Source of the DNA: D37C17 sp964551815
GTDB lineage: Bacteria > Fidelibacterota > Marinisomatia > SCGC-AAA003-L08 > D37C17
DNA: 6,939 bases
Direction: 5' to 3'
Assembly (NCBI GenBank): GCA_964551815.1
Contig: CAZKEL010000079.1
Location: 1-6,939 of the forward strand
Within the stretch, counting starts at the first letter, position 1, and the number at the start of each line of letters is the position of its first letter. The translations under genes and the position numbers were made by a program. This document shows, one piece after another, positions 1 to 6,753 of this stretch. Below the pieces are notes generated by a model. That model made no database searches. It had not been told where the DNA came from and saw only the letters and a list, made by a program, of their open reading frames with translations.

Positions 1-2
1 CC

Positions 3-1214
3 GAAGCTGATAATTTTGATCCAAACGCAGAAGTTGATAACGGAATATGTGTATTTACCTACAGTCTGGCGCTTCATGAAGGAGCGAATCTGGTGAGCTT
101 TCCCATATTACCTGCAGATAGCTCCATTGCTCTGGTGTTGGGGAGTCTCGGTACCAATATAACGGGCGCTATAGGGGAGGGAGTAGGAGCTACACAACTA
201 CCCCCCGGTCAATGGGTAGGAAGCCTTGATTATATTTCTAGGACTTCAGGCTATTGGCTCATATTATTAGAGGATGATGTACTTACTTTTACAGGTACAC
301 GGACTGACCCCGAGACAGTTTATGAATTACATGAAGGCGCTAATTTAGTATCCTGGCCCTTTACCGCCTCCTCAGAAGTAGAACCAGCGCTGCCGGATGA
401 TATTGAAACTGCCATTACCGGTGTTATTGGTGAGGGTACTGCAGCCTCCCAAATTGCTCTGGGAACGTGGGAAGGCAGTCTTACGTCATTTGAATCAGGT
501 AAGGGCTATTGGTTGAAAACAACGATGGCTTTAGATTTAGTGTATGAGCCTCCCATTTTAGGAAGAGCTGCAGTTTCCGGACAATTTACCGATGTGAACC
601 TTAGCAAGATTGATATCCCTTTAGAATTGGATTGTAAACAATCAACTCGCCAAGCATTCTATTTCATTGAAGCCGTCGAAGGAATACAAATAGGAGATTG
701 GATAATTGCCTACAATGGGAATGAAGTAATCGGTGCAAGACAGTGGAAGGGAGAATACACCGATATTCCAGCTATGGGTGAAGATGGCAGTAATTATACA
801 AAAGATTATCTTTCACTTGGTGATGTACCAGATTTCAAACTGCTAACTGCCAAAAACCCAAAGCTAACACTACTCACAGGCGATATACCTGCATGGTCAA
901 ATAATGATTTGTTGATGGTTAGCTATCTTACAGAAGCTGTTTTATTACCTGAAGCCATCAGTTTAGAGAGTGCTTATCCCAATCCTTTTAATCCTGTTAC
1001 AACCATGAAATACAACTTGCCAAAAAATCAGCATGTGCTCTTGCAAGTATATGATCTGCAGGGCAGAGTAGTGGCCTCTCTGGTTGATGGGTTGCAAGAT
1101 GCAGGCTTTCATGAAATACAGTGGAATGCTGATAGGCATGCCAGCGGGGTGTATTTGGTAAAGATGTATTCTGGTGATTATTCAGGTATGCATAAGCTGA
1201 TCCTTTTGAAGTAA
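3..1214 (+). CDS. Secreted/surface protein with T9SS type A C-terminal sorting domain (5' end outside window)
   Basis: The reading frame is open from the left edge, so only the last 403 residues are present; the GTG at 93 lies inside the protein and is not its start. Counting from the first codon here, residues 1-16 are the end of an Asn-Phe-Asp-Pro-Asn-Ala...Asp-Asn-Gly-Ile-Cys repeat. Residues 24-98 and 109-183 are two copies of one domain. Residues about 185-312 form a further domain with an aromatic stretch (QAFYFIE) and a GDWIIAYNG motif. Residues 320-403 are a type IX secretion sorting domain: AYPNPFNP near its start, a YDLQGR strand, GVYLVKM, and a Lys-Leu-Ile-Leu-Leu-Lys end. In this family the domain directs export through the outer membrane and is usually cleaved, leaving the cargo secreted or surface-anchored. 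No enzymatic motif is visible, so the role is unknown (adhesion or matrix binding is a guess). No convincing terminator follows the TAA. Confidence 0.88.
   Translation, partial: EADNFDPNAEVDNGICVFTYSLALHEGANLVSFPILPADSSIALVLGSLGTNITGAIGEGVGATQLPPGQWVGSLDYISRTSGYWLILLEDDVLTFTGTRTDPETVYELHEGANLVSWPFTASSEVEPALPDDIETAITGVIGEGTAASQIALGTWEGSLTSFESGKGYWLKTTMALDLVYEPPILGRAAVSGQFTDVNLSKIDIPLELDCKQSTRQAFYFIEAVEGIQIGDWIIAYNGNEVIGARQWKGEYTDIPAMGEDGSNYTKDYLSLGDVPDFKLLTAKNPKLTLLTGDIPAWSNNDLLMVSYLTEAVLLPEAISLESAYPNPFNPVTTMKYNLPKNQHVLLQVYDLQGRVVASLVDGLQDAGFHEIQWNADRHASGVYLVKMYSGDYSGMHKLILLK
72..551 (+). repeat. Tandem protein-domain duplication inside the secreted protein
   Basis: Two in-frame copies start at 72 and 327, a period of 85 codons. 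Both open with Leu-His-Glu-Gly-Ala-Asn-Leu-Val-Ser-Phe/Trp-Pro, continue with Ile-Thr-Gly-Ala/Val-Ile-Gly-Glu-Gly and a Gln-Trp or Thr-Trp-x-Gly-Ser-Leu block, and close with Gly-Tyr-Trp-Leu. The DNA copies have diverged at many silent positions (for example ctt-cat-gaa-gga versus tta-cat-gaa-ggc), so the duplication is old and the protein sequence appears to be maintained. The first copy ends near 296 and a linker of about 10 codons separates the two. The copies look like beta-rich extracellular modules, but I do not recognise the fold. Confidence 0.8.
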
Positions 1215-1306
1215 AAAATAAGTTTCCCCAAAATTAAATTAAAAAGCTAACTTTTCCCGTTTAACTTACCCTTAATAATTTCTCTCCCTTTTTATCTTAA
1301 ATCCTA

Positions 1307-1333
1307 TTGATGAGATATTCATTGGGGTATAAT
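1307..1333 (+). promoter_or_regulatory. Candidate sigma-70-type promoter for the GMC oxidoreductase gene
   Basis: A perfect TATAAT lies at 1328-1333, and TTGATG (4 of 6 matches to TTGACA) lies at 1307-1312. The 15-nt spacer is shorter than the ideal 17. Transcription would begin around 1340, giving a leader of about 28 nt before the TTG start at 1368. The region is AT-rich, so a chance match is possible, but the position is right and no better candidate was seen in this gap. No operator-like palindrome overlaps it. Confidence 0.45.
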
Positions 1334-1367
1334 TGTATCAAAAACAACCAAGATATACACTAAAGTA

Positions 1368-3014
1368 TTGAAAAAATATTTTGATTTTATTATCATTGGC
1401 GGTGGTTCGGCAGGGTCCGTTTTGGCTAACCGATTGAGTGCAGACCCTGCGAATGAAGTATTGGTATTAGAAGCTGGTCGTCCCGACTATAAATGGGATT
1501 TCCGCCTGCACATGCCGGCAGCGCTCACTTATCCCCTCACCAATAAAACCTATAACTGGTGGTACGAATCCGAGCCGGAGCCCTTCATGAATAACCGCAG
1601 AATCTATCATCCCCGGGGGAAAGTACTGGGTGGCTCCAGCAGTATTAATGGTATGATCTGGATTAGAGGTAATCCATTAGACTATCAGAAATGGGCAGAA
1701 AATGAAGGTTTGGAACATTGGGATTATGCCCATTGCTTGCCCTATTTCAAAAGATTGGAACAAAGGCTCATTGGCGGTGATGCATACCATGGGGATGAAG
1801 GACCTTTATATCTCACTACTCCTCAATGTAAAAATCCATTATTTGATGCTTTCTTTAAGTCCGTTCAGGAGGCAGGATACCCCTTCACTTCTGATGTTAA
1901 CGGTTACCAACAGGAGGGTTTTGGCAAATTTGACCAAACCATTTACCGGGGCCGTCGCTATAATGCCGCCCGCGCTTATATCCACCCTGTAAAGCATAGA
2001 AAAAATCTCAGGGTTAAGACCAGTACCATGGTCAATAAAATACTTTTTGAGGGCACAAAAGCCATTGGAGTAGAAATTAAGAAGGGTTCAGGTGTAGAAT
2101 ACCTGTATGCCCATGAAATTATTTCCTGTGGCGGAGCTATAAATTCACCACAACTATTGCAGCTCTCTGGTATGGGAAATTCAGAGCAGCTCACTAAACT
2201 GGGTATTGACAGGGTACATGAACTACCCGGTGTGGGTCAGAACCTGCAGGATCATCTGGAGGTCTATGTGCAGTGGGCCTGTAAGAAGCCGGTGAGTTTA
2301 TACCCCATGTTGCACCCATTGCGGGCACCAAAAATTGGTTTCGATTGGCTTTTCAGGCGGAAGGGTACCGGTGTATCAAACCATTTTGAAGCCGGCGGAT
2401 TTATCCGCAGTAATGATCAGGTTGCATATCCCAACCTGCAGTTTCATTTTCTGCCCATAGCTATTCGTTATGACGGTTCAGCCCCCAACGAGGGACATGG
2501 GTTCCAACTCCATGTGGGGCCTGTCAATTCAGATGTGCGGGGGGAGATAAATATAAAATCTGCAAATCCGCAGGAATATCCCAGCCTGAAATTCAATTAT
2601 CTATCTACTGAGCAGGATCGCAAAGAATGGTGTGAAGCTATCCGTTGCTCCCGGGAAATTATTGAGACGGAGGCCATGTCCGAGTTTAGAGGCAAAGAGA
2701 TTGCCCCCGGGAAAGACATCCAAACAGACGAGGAAATACTGGACTTTGTCGCCAGAGAAGGTGAATCTGCCTACCATCTCAGTGGCACTTGTAAAATGGG
2801 CAGGGATGAAATGTCAGTAGTAGATGCTGATCTGAAAGTACAGGGTATTGAAAACCTTAGAATAGTGGATGCTTCTATCATGCCTGCCGTTACTAATGGT
2901 AATATATATTCACCGGTGCTTATGATTGGCGAAAAAGCAGCGGACTTAATTTTAGGAAATACGCCATTAAAGCCGGAAATAGTTAAATATTTCAATGCTA
3001 AAACCGCCGAATAA
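1368..3014 (+). CDS. GMC-family FAD-dependent alcohol/choline dehydrogenase-like oxidoreductase
   Basis: A complete 548-residue flavoprotein, close to the usual 530-560 residues for bacterial choline dehydrogenase (BetA) relatives. The TTG start is chosen because it places the FAD-binding GGGSAG motif at residues 11-16, as is normal for the family; the frame is closed by TGA at 1311 with no ATG or GTG before 1368, and there is no clear ribosome-binding site. Glu35 at the end of the second beta strand should bind the FAD ribose. GMC signature 1 spans about residues 84-106 (GKVLGGSSSINGM...) and signature 2 residues 256-270 (GAINSPQLLQLSGMG). The C-terminal GMC domain starts near 383 and carries the catalytic pair His470 (YHLSGTCKMG) and Asn512 (NGNIYSP). 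It should oxidise an alcohol to an aldehyde or ketone in the cytoplasm or at the membrane. Choline is only one candidate: no betaine-aldehyde dehydrogenase, BetI regulator or choline transporter is adjacent, and relatives act on aliphatic or polyether alcohols. Confidence 0.93.
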   Translation: MKKYFDFIIIGGGSAGSVLANRLSADPANEVLVLEAGRPDYKWDFRLHMPAALTYPLTNKTYNWWYESEPEPFMNNRRIYHPRGKVLGGSSSINGMIWIRGNPLDYQKWAENEGLEHWDYAHCLPYFKRLEQRLIGGDAYHGDEGPLYLTTPQCKNPLFDAFFKSVQEAGYPFTSDVNGYQQEGFGKFDQTIYRGRRYNAARAYIHPVKHRKNLRVKTSTMVNKILFEGTKAIGVEIKKGSGVEYLYAHEIISCGGAINSPQLLQLSGMGNSEQLTKLGIDRVHELPGVGQNLQDHLEVYVQWACKKPVSLYPMLHPLRAPKIGFDWLFRRKGTGVSNHFEAGGFIRSNDQVAYPNLQFHFLPIAIRYDGSAPNEGHGFQLHVGPVNSDVRGEINIKSANPQEYPSLKFNYLSTEQDRKEWCEAIRCSREIIETEAMSEFRGKEIAPGKDIQTDEEILDFVAREGESAYHLSGTCKMGRDEMSVVDADLKVQGIENLRIVDASIMPAVTNGNIYSPVLMIGEKAADLILGNTPLKPEIVKYFNAKTAE

Positions 3015-3212
3015 ATGACATTAGCCTCTTAATCAGACTTGCCCCTGATAGAGAAGTACACTGGTCTGGCACTGTATCATAAAAATGAGTAATTAAAATA
3101 GTTCATCATTGAATCGCAGGGATGTTTGTAAATTAAAGCAGTGATAATTATTTTAACTTACAATTCAAACTCCAAAAGCTGCTGGAATAATTGGACTAAG
3201 CAGCCGTAAACT

Positions 3213-3605
3213 ATGTTTTTAATTTTATTGATAATCACTTTCACCTTATCCGTTGCCGTATCATTGATAATTATCAAAATATTTAGAAGTCCCATCGAGA
3301 ACATATTAAATAGAATAATTGCTGATACCATTAGCAAAGTGTGGTCTAAATATCTCTATTTTGCAATATTGGTGACGGGAATTTCCAGTGGTGTACGCAT
3401 CTGGGATTTGGAAAAATATATCACCGCCCACCATAAAGATACTCAAATTGTAGAACTGACAAGTGACAGGTGGATTTTAGAAATATACCGGACTATAATT
3501 GGTTCACTTCAGGGAATTGCCTGGATGTTATTAGTATTTTTTGTTTTTGCTTTAATTGCCTTTGTAATTGTTAGAGTTTCTGAAATAAAGAAAAATAAAG
3601 TATAG
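3213..3605 (+). CDS. Hypothetical small membrane protein (three predicted TM segments)
   Basis: I do not recognise this 130-residue protein. It has an N-terminal hydrophobic helix (about residues 2-23), a second segment at about 47-64 ending in GISSGVRIW, a polar stretch at 65-95 (DLEKYITAHHKD...), and a strong third helix at about 98-120 followed by a basic tail (KKNK). It has no enzyme motif and no obvious signal-peptide cleavage site, so it is probably an integral inner-membrane protein. The ATG at 3213 has no Shine-Dalgarno sequence, and a weak 6-bp inverted repeat (GCTGCT 3178-3183, AGCAGC 3199-3204) lies just upstream. It precedes the permease gene by 123 bp on the same strand, so an accessory role for that transporter is possible but unproven. 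The codon pattern and hydrophobic helices support a real gene rather than a chance frame. Confidence 0.72.
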   Translation: MFLILLIITFTLSVAVSLIIIKIFRSPIENILNRIIADTISKVWSKYLYFAILVTGISSGVRIWDLEKYITAHHKDTQIVELTSDRWILEIYRTIIGSLQGIAWMLLVFFVFALIAFVIVRVSEIKKNKV

Positions 3606-3653
3606 CAGCCTAAAGGGCGCGTGCTTCATGCAGGTAGCTTTCAATTCCCAGAC

Positions 3654-3667
3654 TCACACCGCTGTGA
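3654..3667. promoter_or_regulatory. Short perfect palindrome upstream of the permease gene
   Basis: TCACA at 3654-3658 and TGTGA at 3663-3667 form perfect 5-bp arms around CCGC, 62 bp before the permease start. A TATACT (-10-like) follows at 3680-3685 but has no good -35 partner. The half-sites look like those of CRP, but in the opposite orientation and with 4-bp spacing, so it is not a standard CRP site. It may be an operator for an unknown regulator or a minor hairpin; five-bp arms can also occur by chance. Confidence 0.25.
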
Positions 3668-3728
3668 TGATAAATGCAATATACTATTCGCTCATAATCC
3701 CTTCAATATATCAGTTTAGTGTTTAATT

Positions 3729-5630
3729 ATGACAATTGATCAAATCACTATTTTCAGTATTATTATACTAACTTTTATCCTCTTTATCTGGGGGAAATGG
3801 CGCTACGATATTGTCTCCATTATTGCCCTATTTATTCTGTTTATTGCTGACCAAATTTTAGGAGGTGAAAAATCAAATTTGATTATGGATCCGTCCAATA
3901 TATTCATGGGCTTTGGGCATCCGGCGGTAATAACTGTTGCTGCAGTCCTGATTATCAGCCGAGCCCTGCGTAATTCAGGAGTGGTAGATGTCATTGCCCG
4001 GCAAATCACACCCTTATCTAAATACCAGACGACTCATATTTCCAGCTTGAGTGTTGTGGTCTCCATATTTTCAGCTATTATGAATAATGTAGGAGCATTA
4101 GCTCTTATGCTGCCGGTAGCGGTGAAAACATCGGTCAAACAAAAACGGTCCCCCAGTGTTATACTCATGCCCCTTGCTTTTGCTAGTATTTTAGGAGGTA
4201 TGATCACCATGATTGGAACACCTCCCAATATCATTATTTCCACCCTCAGGGAAAGTTTGTATATGGAACTGAGGACCCAAGCTATTGAGGAAAATACCTC
4301 TCCGGCAGCTGACTATTTTGTATCCCAAAATATTGATATTGAGCAGTTTCATCCTGCGCCATTTGGTATGTTCGACTTTAGTCTGGTGGGAGGATTCATT
4401 GCTATCATGGGAGTGTTGTTTGTAGCCCTGATAGGTTGGAGGTTTATCCCCAAAGGGTCCTATAAAAAACCAGGAACGGAATCATTATTTTCAATTGATA
4501 AATATATAACGGAGATTCGTATCCCGGAGGGTTGCAAATTCATTGGTAAGCAGGTGAACGAGATCGAAAAATACACTGAGGATAGACTTACAATAATTGG
4601 CTGCATTTCAAAAAATGGACATATCTATACTCCCCGGCACGATCAAATCATAGGGGAGGGTGACAGGTACCAAATTCAGGCAGATCCGGTAGAATTGAAA
4701 TTAATGATGGATGAGTATGGTCTCAGACTTACTAAAAAGATGCGGACACGGATAGATCAATTAAAAGATAAAGACACCACCTATAAGGAAGTATTAATTA
4801 CACCGGATTCAGCGCTATTAAATAGGAATCGGACCTATTTTCGAAGACGAACATCAAATTCACTAATATTGATGGCGGTTGCACGCCAGGGTACGCCAAT
4901 CCGTAAACGATTGGGAAATGTTATTTTCAGGGTTGGGGATGTGCTGCTTATCCAGGGCAATATAAATAATCTTGATGATAATATCAGTTCATTGAACCTG
5001 CTGCCCCTGGCCCAAAGAGATGTACAGGTAGGTGAATTTTCACGAGTCAGCTTTGCGCTGTTAATTTTTGGAGGTGCTATTGCCCTTAATATGGCAGGCC
5101 TTCTGCCTGCAACGCTTGCATTTGTTGGAGCCATATTAATATATATTTTTTCAGGCATCCTGCCCATTCGTGAACTCTATCAGCAGATTGATTGGCCCAT
5201 TATTGTTCTTCTCGGAGCGATGATTCCCGTGAGTAATGCGTTGCAGACAACTGGAAGCAGTCAGTTAATTGCAGAATTATTAATCAGTAAGATTGGTAGT
5301 TTACCAAGTTGGTCTATCCTTGCAATTATCATGATTATTACCATGTGTCTATCAGATATAATCAATAATGCTGCTACTGCCCTGATTATGGCTCCAATCT
5401 CTGTGGGTATTGCAGTATCTTTAGGGGTGAGTGCTGATCCCTTTTTGATGGCTGTTGCTGTAGGAGCTTCTTGCGCATTTCTAACCCCCATCGGGCACCA
5501 GTGTAATGCCCTGATACTTGGACCAGGAGGCTATCGCTTTTCTGATTACTGGAGAATGGGATTGCCCTTGGAAATTCTTATTGTTTTGGTAGGAACACCA
5601 TTGATACTCAATTTTTGGCCATTGTATTAA
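3729..5630 (+). CDS. SLC13 (DASS) family anion permease with two RCK_C (TrkA-C) domains
   Basis: A 633-residue inner-membrane transporter that probably imports an anion such as sulfate or a dicarboxylate with Na+ or H+; the substrate cannot be read from the sequence. The N-terminal half has about six membrane segments between residues 5 and 240, with the first family signature at MNNVG (118-122) and GTPPN (163-167). Two soluble RCK_C domains follow (about 258-335 and 350-430), a common arrangement in prokaryotic members annotated as SLC13 family permease. The C-terminal half has about six segments from residue 438, with the paired signatures DIINNAAT (543-550) and TPIGHQCN (586-593), reflecting the inverted internal repeat of the fold. 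A polar stretch of about 40 residues (171-213) between the first signature and PFGMFDF seems longer than usual for this loop. The ATG at 3729 is the first possible start after the in-frame TAG at 3717; it has no Shine-Dalgarno sequence. Confidence 0.92.
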   Translation: MTIDQITIFSIIILTFILFIWGKWRYDIVSIIALFILFIADQILGGEKSNLIMDPSNIFMGFGHPAVITVAAVLIISRALRNSGVVDVIARQITPLSKYQTTHISSLSVVVSIFSAIMNNVGALALMLPVAVKTSVKQKRSPSVILMPLAFASILGGMITMIGTPPNIIISTLRESLYMELRTQAIEENTSPAADYFVSQNIDIEQFHPAPFGMFDFSLVGGFIAIMGVLFVALIGWRFIPKGSYKKPGTESLFSIDKYITEIRIPEGCKFIGKQVNEIEKYTEDRLTIIGCISKNGHIYTPRHDQIIGEGDRYQIQADPVELKLMMDEYGLRLTKKMRTRIDQLKDKDTTYKEVLITPDSALLNRNRTYFRRRTSNSLILMAVARQGTPIRKRLGNVIFRVGDVLLIQGNINNLDDNISSLNLLPLAQRDVQVGEFSRVSFALLIFGGAIALNMAGLLPATLAFVGAILIYIFSGILPIRELYQQIDWPIIVLLGAMIPVSNALQTTGSSQLIAELLISKIGSLPSWSILAIIMIITMCLSDIINNAATALIMAPISVGIAVSLGVSADPFLMAVAVGASCAFLTPIGHQCNALILGPGGYRFSDYWRMGLPLEILIVLVGTPLILNFWPLY

Positions 5631-5716
5631 TTTTAAAATCCTCTTTTTTATATTATGAAACTGTTAATGATTGGGTAGTAATGGTTGTATAGTATTTACT
5701 GAATTCGGCTGGATGT

Positions 5717-5752
5717 AAAAAGGGGTCAAAACGAAAAGTTCGTTGTGACCCC
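5717..5752. repeat. Hairpin repeat, copy 1 (REP-like), left of the kinase module
   Basis: An A5 tract is followed by an inverted repeat with 14-nt arms: 5722-5735 (GGGGTCAAAACGAA) pairs with 5739-5752 (TTCGTTGTGACCCC) around a 3-nt AAG loop, with 13 of 14 positions paired and one A-G mismatch. A second copy lies at 6754-6789, in the same orientation and identical at 32 of 36 positions. Read on the - strand, the stem is followed by T5, so it could stop transcription in that direction; on the + strand no T tract follows. The GGGGTC...GACCCC ends resemble REP-type hairpins linked to TnpA-REP transposases, but no such gene is present here. Confidence 0.75.
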
Positions 5753-5794
5753 AGTTGAGTGGGGTGGATCCGTCTGCTTCCACAAGAACGGAAT

Positions 5795-5813
5795 ACGCCG
5801 GACAGGCGTTTTT
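5795..5813 (+). terminator. Candidate Rho-independent terminator
   Basis: ACGCC (5795-5799) and GGCGT (5805-5809) pair around a GGACA loop, and the stem runs into a T5 tract at 5809-5813. The stem is short but GC-rich. It lies 165 bp after the permease stop codon, so it could end the permease transcript or insulate the kinase module from upstream transcription. A moderate call made from sequence alone. Confidence 0.45.
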
Positions 5814-5962
5814 ACCTGCTTTTGGTGAAATTTGCAAAGTCCACTTTTTTCTGTTTATACTATCAATTTATAATACAAAAAATGAGCGGTAATTAACTAC
5901 AAAGTATGTGTAATATTTTATACAGTAAACTTTTGGTAATATAGACTGAATTTTTAATAGGA

Positions 5963-6538
5963 ATGAAGAATTTATATATCATAGCTGGTCCGAATGGAGC
6001 GGGGAAAACGACAGCTTCTTACACAATCCTGCCAGATATATTAAATTGCAGAGAATTTGTAAACGCTGATGAAATTGCAAAAGGACTATCACCGTTTAAT
6101 CCGGATAATATTGGTATTCAAGCAGGGAGATTAATGCTTTCGAGAATGAATGAATTACTTGAATCAAATGTCTCTTTTGCTATTGAGACGACTCTTGCTA
6201 CAAAAACCTATAAAGAAGTTATTCAAAAAGCGCAGCAAAAAGGATATGATGTAATCTTATTATTCTTAAGTTTAAACTCCATTAACCTAGCAATTAAGAG
6301 AGTTAAAACACGAGTTGGTGAAGGTGGCCACAACATTGCTGAGGAGGTTATTAAGAGAAGATTTAAAAGTGGTTTAACAAACTTTTTTAAGATTTATATT
6401 TCGACTGTTGACAAGTGGATGTTAATAGATAACTCAGGAGATAAGTTTTTAGTTGTAGCTGAAGGCAGTAAATCTAATATACGAATTGCTAATGAAAAAA
6501 TCTGGAAAACTATTAAAGGGGAATATGATGAAGAATGA
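5963..6538 (+). CDS. Zeta-toxin-like P-loop kinase/ATPase (COG4185 type), putative toxin
   Basis: A 191-residue small P-loop protein of the group annotated as predicted ABC-type ATPase or zeta toxin. Walker A is GPNGAGKTT at residues 9-17, directly after the first beta strand, which fixes the ATG start; an in-frame TAG lies at 5942-5944. NADE at 34-37 supplies Asp36, at the place of the catalytic aspartate of zeta kinases. FAIETT (72-77) matches the substrate-binding Glu-x-Thr region. RVGEGGH at 117-123 and the following KRRF (131-134) give the basic residues expected to contact phosphates. Classical zeta toxins phosphorylate UDP-N-acetylglucosamine and block wall synthesis, but the substrate of COG4185 proteins is not established, so the toxin role is inferred. 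The AGGA before the ATG is too close to be a good ribosome-binding site. The gene is AT-rich (roughly a third G+C in sampled lines, against 42-52% in sampled lines of the dehydrogenase gene), and its end overlaps the next gene. Confidence 0.85.
   Translation: MKNLYIIAGPNGAGKTTASYTILPDILNCREFVNADEIAKGLSPFNPDNIGIQAGRLMLSRMNELLESNVSFAIETTLATKTYKEVIQKAQQKGYDVILLFLSLNSINLAIKRVKTRVGEGGHNIAEEVIKRRFKSGLTNFFKIYISTVDKWMLIDNSGDKFLVVAEGSKSNIRIANEKIWKTIKGEYDEE
6515..6522 (+). promoter_or_regulatory. Shine-Dalgarno sequence for the small partner gene
   Basis: AAAGGGGA lies inside the last codons of the kinase gene. The G run ends 6 nt before the ATG at 6528 and 3 nt before the ATG at 6525, which favours 6528 as the start. 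It is the only clear Shine-Dalgarno sequence in the window, and it suggests the partner is efficiently translated from the shared transcript. Confidence 0.6.
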
Positions 6539-6710
6539 AGAGAGCTTCCAGGACTTAAAAGAAAAAATCATTAAAGGACTTGAAGAAGCCTATAGGAAAA
6601 TGGTTATATTTAAAAAACAGAAAAATAGTCCTTTAATTATATCAAGAAACGGGAAAGTTATCGAAGTTAAACCGGAAGATATTCCTCCAACAACAAAATA
6701 TATAAGGTAA
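6528..6710 (+). CDS. Small partner protein of the zeta-like kinase (putative antitoxin)
   Basis: Sixty residues, or 61 if the adjacent ATG at 6525 is used; longer versions starting further upstream are unlikely because the Shine-Dalgarno sequence at 6515-6522 points here. The N-terminal half is a charged amphipathic helix (DLKEKIIKGLEEAYRKM), followed by FKKQKNSPLIIS, a short strand-turn segment RNGKVIEVKP, and a PPTTKYIR tail. From memory, similar small proteins with an FKKQKNSPL core and a TTKY end accompany COG4185 kinases in other bacteria, which supports a conserved toxin-antitoxin-like pair; I could not check this. The 11-nt overlap with the kinase gene implies translational coupling and a fixed ratio. 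It has no recognisable DNA-binding motif, so it probably neutralises the kinase by direct binding, if it is an antitoxin at all. Confidence 0.75.
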   Translation: MKNEESFQDLKEKIIKGLEEAYRKMVIFKKQKNSPLIISRNGKVIEVKPEDIPPTTKYIR

Positions 6711-6753
6711 TAAATTGACCCGCACCAAATCGCATGGAATTACCAACTAAATA

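Larger units (their letters stand above)
5631..5962. other. 332-bp noncoding interval before the kinase module
   Basis: No reading frame longer than a few codons is supported on either strand. The interval holds the first copy of the hairpin repeat (5717-5752), then a more GC-rich stretch (about 5753-5825) with a terminator-like hairpin, then an AT-rich stretch up to the kinase gene. The last part should contain the module's promoter; TAATAT at 5937-5942 is a possible -10 box but lacks a good -35 box. The sharp change in base composition inside the interval suits an insertion boundary near the repeat. Confidence 0.6.

Noticed and set aside
93..95. GTG as the start of the first protein
   Set aside because: The same frame is open back to the left edge and encodes sensible sequence, including an Asp-Asn-Gly-x-Cys repeat and the beginning of the first duplicated domain (LHEGANL), so the gene starts outside the window.
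1242..1255. AAAAG-CTAA-CTTTT hairpin after the secreted protein gene as a terminator
   Set aside because: The stem is five mostly A-T pairs and is followed by TCCCG-type sequence instead of a T tract; it is too weak to call.
3126..3154. TTGTAA-17-TATTTT as a promoter for the small membrane protein
   Set aside because: Each box matches only 4 of 6 consensus bases in an AT-rich stretch; not better than expected by chance.
6486..6527. Upstream start (6486) for the small partner gene
   Set aside because: It would add 14 residues read from the kinase gene in another frame, and the Shine-Dalgarno sequence at 6515-6522 lies downstream of it, at the right spacing for the ATG at 6528.
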